Shown here: positions 1-13,292 of the stretch, one piece after another
Position numbering within the stretch: position 1 is the first letter of the stretch
Layout: the number at the start of each line of letters is the position of its first letter
Origin: Torreya grandis
Taxonomy: Eukaryota > Streptophyta > Pinopsida > Cupressales > Taxaceae
DNA length: 64,000 nt
Assembly: GCA_037957365.1 (NCBI GenBank)
Contig: JARHVA010004808.1
Coordinates: 853,501-917,500 of the forward strand
Reading direction: 5' to 3'
Made by a program: the position numbers and the translations under genes
Notes under the pieces: generated by a model
The model's input: only the letters and a program-made list of their open reading frames with translations
Database searches by the model: none
Told to the model about the DNA's origin: nothing

Positions 1-700
1 TTTATAGCTTTCATAATTTAGACTTGATTGTATTGTTATGCTTCTTCTATTCGAGGGCATTTGAATATGCCATTTTTTTATGGCTCTACGCCACTTCTAT
101 TCATAGTATGTATGTCTTAGACATGTTTCTATGTCCCTTGTGTGTTTTTATGATTTTGCATGCAAACATTTGAACATGTCCTTTTATGTGGCTCTAAGCC
201 AACTTACTTGTTGCTTGCATATGTGGACATTTGAACATGTCTTTGTATGTCTTATTTTCTCATATGTAGTGACATGTGCCCATGTCCCTTGTATTGTGTC
301 CCCTTGGCCTAATTTTCATGCCTTATGTGTTTTCTATGTATGTTTTCTTGTATGTGTTGTGGCCATGACACTTGTCTTTGCTTATTACACACACTATTTT
401 TTTATGCCGTGAGGAAACTCATGAAACTACCCTTCCTAATTGGGTGTTGTGATGGACATCATGCCCCATCCCCATATGTAGATACCCAATTTTACTTAGA
501 TTTGTTATTATATACATTGATTACATATATATATTAACACCCTTGTACAATGCTAGACATGATATGCATCTTATTTTACATACTTACGCTCAATTTATCT
601 TATATTCTGATGTTATGTTTGCACATTATATTGGATTGTCATGTAATTATCATATATGCTCTGGCTAACACACATTTTTAAGAGTTTTTTTTTTTTAGGA
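1..700. repeat. Degenerate non-coding repeat, related to the inside of the Gypsy-like element
   Basis: No convincing coding region is present; the short open frames are Cys/Phe-rich and resemble no family I know. A motif of the form CATTTGAA(T/C)ATG(C/T)C recurs near 58, 169 and 229. Twice it is followed by a TATG(T)GGCTCTA-type stretch. The same kind of motif occurs on the other strand at 22735-22910 inside the Gypsy-like element, so this may be a decayed copy of that family in plus orientation. The family link is inference. Confidence 0.4.
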
Positions 701-1693
701 TAATTCTTACATAGGTTCAACACCTACCCTCAAAAGAGTGGGCATTCATATGGGTTTGTCATATAGATCAAGCTCTTATATTGCATTAACATAACATTTT
801 TCAACACATAGGCTTAGTTTTAGAAAATCAAACATAGGAAAAATAGAGACTCAAAAAGTATTAAAATGAAAAAATTCAAACCAAATGAACATTAGCACTC
901 ACCTAGGGACACTAACACCACATGGTATTACTATCCAAGATGTGGTGTTGTTGTCTAGTAGCCTTAGTTTTAGGATAATTTACATTGTCTAAAATAGTAC
1001 ACTAGGTATAGTACAGGTTTACACAAATCCAATTACAAGTTTGATATTTATGCTCATATTTTTCTCAAATTCACACTAACTCATCTCAAATTCATATCAA
1101 CTACTTAGATTGGGGACAACATGTGCAACATGATCATTTCCATATTTAGTTCAGATACTTAGATGTAATTATTACAACTTAGTCTAGAATTAATATACTC
1201 AAATATCATATTAGGGGCATGTGCATAGCACATTATTTCCATATTCTCAATTACACACTGGTTGATTAGATGAAATGACAAATTCCATGGCATTCTTTAT
1301 GTTGTATACACTTGACATCATATTCTAGTTTATCACTAGTTTCATGCCTTACTTAATCTCCAGTGGTTGGCATTTTTGAATGACCTAGAGCCACCTAATG
1401 TACCTAAGTGACCACAGAGCCGACATACTCAATTAGATATTTCCATCACTTTACATAGTTTAATTCCAAATGCATCTACTACACATGGGTGGTCAATGAT
1501 GGATTCATTGCCTACTTGAGTTATTGATCTACCCACATGAGAGGGTTAGACACACTATTAGTCCAATCCAAAGTATCCATAGTTCATGATCCACCAAGCA
1601 GGGGTGGGCAATGATGGATTGAGTTATTGAGCCATCCACACATGAAGATTGAGCAAGTTATTAGCTTAGTCAAAGTTATTCAATGATTGATCA

Positions 1694-1742
<49 letters not shown>

Positions 1743-3060
1743 CACAGAGAGAGAGGTTGTCACTAGGTTCATGCATTGGTTCACATATCCAACAAGGTGT
1801 ATTTGTTCCTTTCCTCTCTCTCATTTCTTTACTCATTTTACTCAGTTACTTCTTTACTCAACATAGCCTTTTTCTTTTGATAGCTCTTAAGCAAGGACTT
1901 ATTTATGCATGTTTCATTTGCAGGTCATGTATTGGATCATGATTCACATACACAAACCCATATTCACATACTTATAATCATCTTCACATGCCTTACTTCC
2001 TAGGTAAGTCCAGGTACGCTTCTTTTTCCTTTATACTAGTCATTTCACTTTATTGCATTTATAGCATAAGGGGGGCAAAATTAATCACCTAAAAGTGGTA
2101 TTTGAGTGTTAAAAGTGCTACTTGATACTGCCTATTCCTAGCTTAGACCTAGACCTATCCTAGAGCTTATTATCACACCTTTCTAGCCTTTGTGTAGACC
2201 ACAAGAATCCCTAGTTAGCTTAAACATAGTCTCAACCCCTAATTTTTTTATCCTAACACTTTATGTCCAACATTTTACTAGTTAGACATTAGTGCCACAT
2301 TAAGGACACTATAGCCACATGGTGCTAAAATCCCCAAACTGGTGCCTATGTCCTTTACCCTATGGTTCTTGAATATGTTTTCAAAAGTAAAACCCTCATA
2401 AGGTCAGCTTAAGCATAATTTATTATTTGCACAAGCTATAGAATGTTAACATGACTTTTAGACCTTTATCCACTATATGGAAATTAGATGCAAAATACTT
2501 ATTCAAAAATGAAACAAGTTGAGCCAAATCAAGGTTATTAATCCTTAATCTGCCCTATTTTTGCATACTACCATTTACAACTTAGATTTTCCAAATTTCC
2601 AATCTCAAAGACACTCAAGGCACTCAATACCACTATCATTCTAGCACCACTTGTACTTACACCAACACTTAGGTGGGGATAAGTACATCAGGCTTGATCC
2701 CACCTCAGATTATTGGTATGTAGGCAACTCTTTTCATAGCAAGGTGTTGAGGATGTCCAGCCTATCCTACTAACAAACACAAGAAGGATTAGGGTTTTCA
2801 TCATAAATAAAATATTACAAGCATAATATAGAGTTTCAAACTTTGTACACATAAGAATAGAACCCAAAAACATAAATGTAGGTACACCCAAAAGCTCATA
2901 GTAATCATGCACATAGGAAATTAGCACCATTATCAAGACACTAGAGCCACATGGCACCTCTATCCAAATGTGGTGTTACTGTCTAGGAGGGGTTATCATA
3001 TAGGGATCTAGTTGATGACACTTAGACCTATTCACATCTTATTTTCTAACACTCAGATAT
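700..3060. other. Gene-free repeat-like region, probably decayed LTR sequence
   Basis: No exon or protein domain is visible. A degenerate motif ACACTA..(A/G)CCACATGG occurs near 908, 2309 and 2939; two of these are followed within about 20 bases by a TGTGGTGTT(G/A) stretch. A second internal duplication near 1485 and 1602 shares GGTGG(T/G)CAATGATGGATT and a nearby GAGTTATTGA. This is compatible with fragments of LTRs. I could not define element ends or a target-site duplication. Confidence 0.35.
1696..1738. repeat. (AC)n microsatellite
   Basis: About 21 uninterrupted AC dinucleotides, followed by a short GA-rich run (GAGAGAGAGG). It lies in non-coding repeat DNA. Confidence 0.95.
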
Positions 3061-3699
3061 TCTATATTAGGGTTTTTCTAGATAAGTCTTTATTTACACA
3101 TATTTATTGCTATTTTTAAAAAGTCAAAGCTAGTCAAAATTAATCAGTGGTTATTTTATGCATATTATTTCATTGATATAGACTACTCATCCCTTTGATT
3201 AAACATAGGATTTCTATAAGTAAAACCCTAAAAGGTTAAAGTAATCACCTTTAATTTATTCATATTGATTATTTGTCATGAGGTTTTATCATAGCTTGTT
3301 AGAATATCTATAATATCTCAGGTTCCCTAAAAATACAGGGAGGTAAAGAGCATAGTATCATCCATAAATTATTTATAAGTCTAGGATATTCTTGACAAGA
3401 TAGCTTAGATACCTTTAATTTTTAGAACAATATTTCAAAACTTTAAATCTTTTTCCAAGAGCCTTAGCCATAAGAATAAAAAAGTAGGGTGAGATGGGTT
3501 CACCTTGTCGTAAATATTTAGAGGAAGAAAAGAAGTATTTTAGAGAACCATTGATAGGCACAAATAATGTAGTGGTAGAAAAAAAAAATTGATCCAAGTT
3601 TTCCATTTGTCTCTAAAACTAAACCTATGTAGTATACCATCTAGAAAGTCGCAGTTGACTATATCATAACCTTAGATATATCCAACTTGATACGCATTT
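3060..3699 (-). pseudogene. LINE reverse transcriptase, C-terminal part (broken)
   Basis: Read on the minus strand this is the catalytic half of an L1-type non-LTR reverse transcriptase. From right to left one sees the end of the palm block (IKLDISK, then VNCDFLDGIL), the block LRQGEPISPYFFILMAKALG near 3450-3520, and the active-site box FMDDTM at 3351-3368 (the usual box is F/Y-ADD-T), then a GQ-IN-K-like block. Stops and frameshifts separate the blocks, so it is dead. The right edge at 3699 is the insertion point of the large LTR element; the missing N-terminal part of the same RT is at 19202-19850. The left end is not clear because homology fades near 3060-3150. No RNase H region or poly(A) tail was found. 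Confidence 0.8.
3695..3699. repeat. Left target-site duplication of the large LTR element (CATTT)
   Basis: CATTT directly precedes the TG of the left LTR. The same five bases follow the right LTR at 19197-19201. Five bases is the usual duplication length for LTR retrotransposon integrases. Confidence 0.8.
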
Positions 3700-6600
3700 T
3701 GAAACAACCCCCAAAAAAAATTGAAGTTGTATATCAAAGTGCACATTAGATGCATAATTAAACCAAACCTCCCTTACTGAAGCAAGTGATACAAACTTAG
3801 CATACTCATGTACGCACAACCAAAAAGGTTAGTCGTAACCTTCTAAGTCATTAATGGTCACAACAAGAACATGACAAGGAAATTGATAAAACATTATCCC
3901 CAATGATAATCATACATAATATCCAACCTTCTAACCACATATAGCAACCCACTATCAGCTTAAGTATAAATGGACTAAGCTAAGTCTCTTTAAGTGTGAA
4001 ACAAAATATCAATTGCATAAGAGATTATAATTAGTTTACAAGAATATTTATTGTGATCCAAATAAATGATCAAGGATACAACAAGGTTAATTCATCATCT
4101 ACTTGATGATGTGATGGTGACAACCATACAATGAATTGATATAAACCACCCCATATTGCCAATAGCCAGTGTAATACAAACCATAAGGAAGTCAATACTA
4201 CGTCATCATAAAGGTAATGATATAGTGGTGGCCAAACATAAAAGGTTTAATATAGATTATTTGATCAACTGATGGTTTGGGTAGGGAAGGCATATTGGCC
4301 ATCCCAAAAACATACTAAGTAGGTTCAACATGATTTGGTAGTTACATTATCCATAAGGATCACTAAAAGGTAAAATTGCATACATCCACTAATCTATCAT
4401 AACCAACATGGTAGAGTAGTAGGGTTCTTATATGCACTAAAAAAGGTTTTTCACTCATACGGCAGGTGCCATCAAGCAGCAGTTTATTAACCATGTAAGC
4501 ATCAACATGTACATATGGTTATTTACACATAATAAATTCATACCAACCACCATGCTTACATAATGATAAAAATTACAACCATATAGGGAATAAAACAATA
4601 TTCACATTCAATAATATAATCAGATAAGCAAGGAAATTAATATGTGGCAATTACGAATTTCTTCACATTATAGGTGGATTTTAGGATTACTTCCTTCATA
4701 TATGAACTGGAAATTGTTTCAACATTAAGATGAACATACACTCATAAAATATGACCTTAACAACCAACCAACTCATCTATTTTCAATAATGTAATTATAT
4801 TCCAGCTTAATAATGGGAACAATATTCAAGGATTTGATCAATACCATGCACATACCAAGAGTATGCACTATCACAAGTTCTAAGCATGCCAACAGGATTT
4901 TAACTACACTGCCAATACATACATGGCAACCCACTTACCTGAACTTGTCCATATAAATGTATATACAAGTTAGAACATACAAGAGTCTAAATATTTCATA
5001 CAAAAGTTGGAGGCCAACTAGGGATTAGTCCAACATGCTAATATTGTCATGGAAGCTAGTTTCAACAAGTGAGAAAGAAAAGAACCATGAGCATGCATAA
5101 ATATATCTGAGTTTATTAGATATTCCTACAACATGTATTAATCAAGATAAAATCTTAACTTACTAAAGATCTAAGCAAGTTTTCTCAATCATGCTTGAAC
5201 CACCAAAATAGGAAGTCTATTTTGCCTACACAATATCAACTCAAGATCCATGATTACACCTAGTAAGAGTAAATTCTAGCATATATTAAAAGTAATTAAC
5301 ATGAATATATGTATCCAAAATCAATAACACAATAACTCTGAATAGTTATCATCCAAGATAGAATTCTAACATGCTAGTAATATTAACCAACATATTCAAG
5401 TATGTAAATGAAAAATTAAGTGATCAATTAAAATACATATGTGATAATCATTAAGTCAGTTTACTTTATTAACAAAGTTAGTAGGTTTATTTATCAATTA
5501 TCATATGCATAAATATGAATAACTCTACTAAAGATATCCATGAAACTATCTTATCCAACTGATCAATATTATATGCCTCAATCAAGAAACCTGTGATGGT
5601 TAAGTCTAATAATTACTCTAAGATAGTAATGACATAAAGTCTAAATAATGTAATGAGATTATATGATCAACTCAAAGAGTAATACTATGTTAATTATGCC
5701 AACAAGATACTTTAGTAGATGGAAGAGAACTAATTAACATTTAAAAACTTTCACATATGCAATGAATCATTTTTGATAATGTACAATTTCAATGTATTAT
5801 TATTTAATCTCATGTTCCCTTTCCTACATCCCATCTACATAGGTTAGCCTATCAACATAATTATCCAACATCAAATCATGAAAAAATACTGTCTAAAGTC
5901 AAATAATCATTAAACATCATCAATTAAGCAAAGAATGTATGAATAACATAAATAATTAATTACCAACTTATTTCATATGTTCATAAGATCATCCACACAT
6001 GGAACAGTAGGTTACTAAACTAGATGACCCTCCCAACCAATCCTATAAGCCCAACCATCAATGGCCCTTACCACCCCAAACATCAGCTATATGGTGGTTT
6101 TGGCATACAAGATCAAGGAGGAAGTTCTAATCAAGTTGGATAACAAACCAAAGGATATCACATCACAAACAATGTAGCATCAACACAAGGCACAAGAGCC
6201 ATCAAGGGTGTACTCCATGTAATCAAAGACCAAAAAGCACAACATATAACTCAGTCAACATACACCACCATGTCAAGGTCCAATAGTAAAGTTAACAAAA
6301 CATGAAAATTAGGCCACATAGCCATACAACCTATCCAAGGCAATAATCCAATATAACAATCGATCAAAATCTAGGATGGAGCCAGTAATCCAAAATAGTC
6401 TACGAGGGCAATAGTGATTTTGACAAGCATATAAAACATAAATTGATTTCAAGGCAATAATCGATATGGGGGATTTTGGGGATCATTATGAGGTCTCATG
6501 ACCTTATATGATCCCTGAATACTAATAATTGGGTCAATATGGAATAAATGGATAGCATGTCAATTAACTTATTTTTAATTTTTTTTAAATCAAAAACACT

Positions 6601-9564
6601 TTTATAATAAGATGATTTCATCAATGTTTTTACTCAATTCCTAAGGCACAATAATACATAACATACAAATCTCATAACTATGCCCAACAAAAATTAATCA
6701 TTCAAATTTACACACAAGGGGTTCTAAATCAAAACTACACATAGGAGAAATTTAAACCCAAGTTAGCTTATGCAAGATTTTACTGAAATCAATTTTGTTG
6801 AGAGGAAAAAACTAATAGATCTTGTATAGACCATAATGGTTTGACATATAACAATATACACAGGTATCTTCCATTAAAGCACATACATAATTTTCTCTTA
6901 TAATCCGATTAAACTTAATCAAGATAATATAAGTAATCAGACATAAAAAGGGGGATAGACCAATTAATGCTTTACATTTATTTATTCAAGTTGAGTCCCT
7001 ACACATTGAATAAAATACATGAACTCATCCAACCACAATATATACATATGACCAGATCACTTCATTCCAGACTTGTACAGTCAACTCGAGAGTAGAATCT
7101 CAACCAAGAATCAATTCAAGGTGGACATGTATCATCTTATAAAACATAACCTTATAATTGAAAGGGTCCTAGTTAATTACATAATTAAAAGAATATGAAT
7201 ATATTTCCAAACAGAACATATATTTATATATATTCCATCTGAAAAATCTTCCTTTGGATTTTCTCTACCCCCAAATCATTTTTCTTTTCTCAAGACACAG
7301 GGTATAATAATAATCAGATAAATTGGTCTTAGGGGTAAATCTATTCCTAAGTCAAATTTCTTTGGTGAAATAATACATATATATATCAACAAGATTTTGC
7401 CCAAATAAATTAAGGACCCTGATCACTTTTGTTTAAATCAGAAAAACATAAAGACAAAGAATAATATGCCTTCAAGATTTAAATGAACCCAAGTCATTAT
7501 TTTATTTTACAAGCATGAATCGACACATGAATATGCATCTGATAGGGTAGGGTATGGTGACCTAGAGCTCACACATGTCACATAAACAAAGGGAAACCTA
7601 GCTAATAGAATCACTATAGTCAAAATGTTGGGATCATAAAAAAGTAAAATCTATCATGGATAGCATCAGTAAATAAATTCACACAGCCAAATACTAACCC
7701 ATGGCATATAGGGTCAACACATTACCCAATTCAATAGATTAACACCTCAACAGGCTCGAAAGGGTGAAGTTGTGGTAGCTATAACACAAAAAAAATGCAA
7801 GCTTTAAATTAATAACGTATTAATAAGGTTAAGTTGTGTAACTGAATCACTACTCATAAACATGAATGTATGCTTAAATTCTTCCTGATAGATTTATGTG
7901 TTAGTTTAATAATGGTAATAATAAATATAGGTCACATTATCAGTTATTACCATTTGTGAAGGTAACTAGTTTAGAATCAGAAAAGAGTTACTTGATTAGG
8001 GCATAGAACTAAATAATGACATAGAGTAGGCCATTGGTTTGTAATAACATAGGAATCCTTACCCCAATGCATCATCATTTGCATTCCTTTATTATTTTAT
8101 TTCTCCTTATTTTTCCTTCATTTTACATTTCCCCATCTCTATTGCATGGTTCCTTCTCCTATCCCCCTGACTTCTTATGTGTACTTTTTCTCTTTGTCTC
8201 CCTACACTTTCCACTCCTTACCTTCCCCATTTTACGCTCTATGCATTTTTCCTTTTTCATCATCCTATAAACTTTGTTGCATTTTACTCTATGCATCAAA
8301 TCTCCTTTTTCATACCTCCCATCATTTACTTCTCCTTATCACCATCCTTTCTCCATGTCTTTCTTCCATATGTGTCCTACTTCTCCCTAACTTCTTTCTT
8401 ATGCCATGCAGTTCATTCTCTCTCCTACGTGCTTATTTACCTACCCCACATCCTCTCTCAACCACCCCCTAACTTCCCTTTTAATTAATGCCTCTTGCCA
8501 TACCTCCTATGCTCTTTTCACATTCCATATGGGAGAGAAAAAATCTCCCCAAATCACTCCCTCTTCCCAAGACACCCCCACGCTAACTCACCAAGCATTA
8601 ACGACCTTTTTAAAATATTGAATCAAAAGCCAAAGAAATAATAAAATGAAAGATATCAATTTAAATAATGATATCAATATTATTTAAATATATTAATCAA
8701 TAAAACCATAAACAATAATAATAATTAAAATAATAATAAGAGATATTATTTTAATGTTACTAAATGCTTAATTTCCACAAGGTCAATGAACTAGGTCATT
8801 AATAATTATAAAGTTACCAATGGAATAAATCATGTAGAAGGGGTGTCATGGGCAGGTAGGTCCTGATAGGTCTCTTAGGGAGTTCGAGATAGGTTAGGAG
8901 GACTTCACGAAGATAGGGTGGTGAGGTGTACGTGGAAGAGAGAAATAGAGGGAGTCCAAGTGGATGAAAATCAAAACCACATAAATGTACAGGGATTAAC
9001 AATTACATGATCAAACATAAAAATAAAGAGTGATAAGGCAAGAATAATATGAGATAGCATAATGAATAATACCACTATCCAAAGGCACAATACTAAACAT
9101 GAATACTAGGTTACCTATTGTAACTCATCTAACTACTCAGAACCACTTCGTTACCCCAAAAATTGATGCCAGCATCCAACCTAGCTCACGATCAGTACCT
9201 ACAACCATCAAGTGGATCCATCAATAGTATTTGATCCAAAAATTAGTAAAATGATAAATCAATAATGAACTATAATATAACATGAATTACATCAAGCAAA
9301 ATATCACTAATGTAGCATAATAACATGATAACCACATCATCGTAGTCAAATACCATAGCATCAAAATCTAAAAATATGATTCAGCTATGTAAGGGAGTGT
9401 ACCAACCACTATACACATGCTCTATATTAACATGAATCCCAATATCATAGCATCAGAATAATAATGTAGTCCATCAAGTAAAAGAGTGTAGTAATTAGCT
9501 ATATGCATGCTAAATTAATTGTCTAAGCAATCATGTCAAGGCGCATAAGGGTGGGACCATGACA
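3700..9564 (-). repeat. 3' LTR of the LARD-like element
   Basis: This 5865-bp repeat begins on the plus strand with TGAAACAACCCC and ends ATGACA. On the element strand it therefore starts TGTCAT and ends GGGGTTGTTTCA, the usual TG..CA termini. It aligns along its whole length with 13295-19196 by recurring landmarks: a GGTAATGATAT block near 4210 and 13803, a GGGGGATT(T/C)(T/G)GGGGATCATTATGAG block near 6469 and 16061, and a pyrimidine-rich block near 8070. No coding potential is seen. Confidence 0.85.
8070..8625. other. Pyrimidine-rich tract inside the 3' LTR
   Basis: The plus strand is strongly C/T-biased for about 550 bp, with CTCC, CTTTTC and TTCC runs; the element strand is correspondingly G/A-rich. 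This skew alone creates overlapping open frames in the plus strand (8034-8621) that encode Ser/Pro/Leu/Phe-rich sequence without domain character. The tract is duplicated in the other LTR at 17700-18260. A role as an untranslated leader or regulatory region of the LTR is possible but only inferred. Confidence 0.7.
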
Positions 9565-9577
9565 TCCTCCCCCTCTT
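9565..9577 (-). promoter_or_regulatory. Polypurine tract of the LARD-like element
   Basis: Plus-strand TCCTCCCCCTCTT reads AAGAGGGGGAGGA on the element strand and abuts the TGTCAT start of the 3' LTR. This is the position and composition of the plus-strand DNA primer of LTR retroelements, and it fixes the element's orientation. Confidence 0.85.
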
Positions 9578-12500
9578 AGAGAGGAGTCATCCTAGTAACT
9601 AAATCAATAACTGAGAACCCAATTATCACTAGGGACTCAATCACTCTCTATACAATATTTCATCTGCTCAATCATAATATTATTTAGAAAAATAATTAAT
9701 TTGCATAATCGTAAAGTAAGAGAATGTACTACACCATCCAAGTAAGATACAATTACTATCTCTATTATAATTCATAATTACAACCAGGAAATTTTTTAAT
9801 CTAAGTCATAAGAAAAGTCACAATGACTCACCTACCATCATAAGAGGCTAAAAGAGTAATAAGGAGTTATCACAACTCATATAGCAATAATGCTCAATCA
9901 CATGCCTCACTCAGGGTATAATTCCATGTTTATAATGCACAAGTCATAAACCAATAGCTGAAAAGGGTAATCATAACCTTGGTGAAAGGGTCTAGCAACC
10001 CCAAACCTATTCGTAATTAACATAGAAACTAATGGTATATCACCATTTTAAACATAGTTATAATAAACTATTAAAATTTAACCACCTATATAGGTGTGAC
10101 TTTTAAGCAAACAACATTGCCTACCATGGGAATGAATTTTCCCTTCTCAATAAAGGGCAACAAAAATATTTTGTTGCCTTCTAATCACACCTCTTTCAGC
10201 TAAAAACTAATGAAAGATAGGCAGCTTCAACAAATTTTGCCTATTTAGATCAAAAATTTGCTAGAGAACCACACATTAGCTAGACATCTCTCTTGTCAAG
10301 AGAAGAACACACAATAAAAATTTGCAACTTTCATGACATTAGTTGTAATTGTAATCATAAATGCATAACCTAAAATGGTGTCTTTATTGACACACATTAT
10401 GCCTTATGTAGAAATTTAACCAATATTCATCATAGAATGCTACCATAGGATAGTAACCCATTTTGAATGGTTACTTCCAAACTAACAAATACCATTTAGG
10501 GAATAACAAAACATCCCACACTATCCACACTGAATAACAAGTGAAGCTAACTTAGGTTGTACCTATTACCTAAAGGTTTATCACATGTCTTCCAACAATT
10601 TTATGAGCTCACGTGATGGTTATAGGAATCACAGTTCCACCATCATACCACACTTACCTCATGGCAGCAAAAGACAAGAAAGGAAAAAGATATGGATACC
10701 CAAGAATACAAAATCCACCTAATCAGGACTTACAGTGTTCATTCTAAGCACAAGACCAACATACTATCTAGTCATGCATAAAATAATATAGAAATATATT
10801 CATACCAGAATATATGTGTAACATGTATAACAAGCAATACCTCAATCATAGCATGTCTACATGCACATGCCAACACATGCATGCATTTCAACAAGTACCT
10901 CCTTGCTAATTTGCATATATGTCCTCAATGTAGGACCAACTAACACTTCATAGGGCTTACACAAAGAGATTCTACATATGTTTTTTAGCAACAACCTTCT
11001 AAAAGGTGGCTAAAGGAACACTAAACCATAAGGTGACCATTACGTAGGAGGGTCCCATGACCAATATATGGCTCTCATGGTGCACACTCTAAATGAATTA
11101 GGTAGTTACCTCATGCAAAGGGAAAGAGTGGATTTTCAACCTACGAGAGACTTCACTCCTTAGCTCATACTCATTCTAAACCATTTTGGAAATAATGTCT
11201 CTTTACCCTCAACCTAACACTTGCATTGATGTCCATTACTAGGACAGTGATGTGGGGTTACAATACATCATAACACTATACCTTGGTAGCCTAAACAAGA
11301 GATTTGACCTCCCAAAATAAAAGTTATAATACACAAGTGCTCAGCTTCACAATTTATATTTTAACAACACAAGATCATATATATAACACAACCAAAATAT
11401 CAAGACAACCAGCTTGATAGCACAAAAGTCCACACACTTCACAGGGTTAAGCACTTTCACACCTCACAAGGTTCATATAATAAACATATAACAATGTAAA
11501 TTAATAAAGAAACAATGCAAGATAAATACACAATTGGTTATAGATAACTATGCCAAGGTATTTTACACATCACAATAGTCAAATACATAGATTTATGAAG
11601 CACAAGGGTCCATGAACCTACATTGGTCCACCTGATGTGTAGATGTAATGCAAAAGACATTAGATACCATCAATGGTATCACATGATCAAATCCCAAAAC
11701 TATTAACTTGCTCACACAATTCAATCATACTCACCCCATCAAGCCTTCTAGGCTTGAGCCTCACCCTTGGTCCTCCCAAGATATCATACCTCAGCCCCAT
11801 CAAATGGCTTACTCTTGCAAGTAATCAATGAACATATAAGCATTATCATAGAATTCTAACAACAATCTTATATCATGATTCAACTAATTGACTAAATCCA
11901 ACATGTCAATGGTTGAATGGATATTCTTGTTTTAATGTACCATCGATTCAGGAAAGGGTGAGCTTAGCCAAGGCTCAAGGAGAGTTCCATATCACTATTA
12001 TGGGAATCACAATTCTCATAATCAGTGAGTTCAATCCAAACTTGCAATAAATATCCTTATAGCTGCAAGACATATCCAACATCTCCATAGACATCCTCAT
12101 GGGTGTATAAGCCAGCTAGGATCACTTGACATACACATGGAATTAACCATATCCATAAATAAAACATACATCATAGACACAAAACTGATCCGTGATCATA
12201 ATAAATATGCCAAAACTAGTTAGCTTCACTCCTTTTGGAGTTATGAAACCACTTGCTTCAACACATTTACTCAAAAAAGGCTAACAAAACCAAACTTAAC
12301 TTAGATAAAATGCATAATTTTTTATCTCTACATAAGTTTGCCTATTTTTAAGGGTGCATAACCACTACAACTCAGTCAACCAAGCCATAACTAGACAACA
12401 AAACCTTCTAGGTTTGCTTAAAAATTCCATTACCTTGGATGAGCCCAATGCCTCCTTAGCATTATACTCTCAATAAAATGGTTGTATCATTTCCCCTAGT

Positions 12501-13280
12501 CACTTATAGTGACCCCCAGGCCAAGCCAAAACCTATGGCCATTTATCGCAGTTATCACTGTAATGTCATTATGTGAATCTTTCTACATAACACCTAGTTA
12601 TAATTAGAAAATAAAAGTAGGGCAGCCTTGATATTCATAATCAACTCACCTTGTGGAAACATGTCCACTCCACTAAAACCATCTATAGTACAAACACTAG
12701 CTAGCGTACCCATGCAAGTTCATAGATTACCAATAGCTTAAGACAATCCTTTTCATGACAAGAGAGCTCAACTTTGCTAACTTACTCGCTAAATTCAATC
12801 CTTTTCACACCTTACTATACCCTTTAGGTTTATGTTGAACCCTAGGTCTTCCCTAGGTCATAATGTTCCAAGTATCTAAGGAAGGCTCGCCAATACAAGT
12901 CATCCATAGATACTAGAGCATCATTTCCCTAATTCTAAGAGTGAAGCCTCTATCACCTAACTCCCCTTGACCTACCCATACAAGTCAATGGTTGACAGGT
13001 GAGACTTGCCCTATGTAACTAAATTCAAGAAGGGTTAATCCAAACCAAGGCTAGGGGTGATAACAACAGACAAGAAAAAAATATAGATTCTTTGGAATTG
13101 TTCTTTTTGAGTGATACACAAAATATAACAGTAGTAAGCAAATACAATAGCCACCTTAACCTTCAACTTGAAAGGTTAAGTGCCTTGGGAATTGCTTCTC
13201 AATTCTGCCTAATTGGGATAACTCAATGGTCACCAATTAACAAACATACCAAACCCAATGTTCCCTAGAGTAGAAACACT
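9578..13280 (-). other. Non-coding centre of the LARD-like element
   Basis: About 3.7 kb with no open frame of note and no gag, protease, integrase, RT or RNase H motif visible on either strand. LARD centres are known to be conserved in structure rather than protein, so this may hold packaging or dimerisation signals, but I cannot point to one. A short inverted repeat CAAGCC-TTCTA-GGCTTG lies near 11743. Confidence 0.7.
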
Positions 13281-13292
13281 ACTCTAATACCA
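13281..13292 (-). promoter_or_regulatory. Primer-binding site, tRNA-iMet type
   Basis: On the element strand the sequence two bases inside the 5' LTR is TGGTATTAGAGT. The canonical plant initiator-methionine primer site is TGGTATCAGAGC, so 10 of 12 bases match and both differences are C-to-T. The intact copy of this motif is present in the Copia element at 50556. Confidence 0.85.

Noticed and set aside
8034..8621. Four overlapping open frames of 71-108 residues
   Set aside because: They lie in the pyrimidine-rich LTR block, are compositionally biased, and are not conserved as protein in the other LTR.
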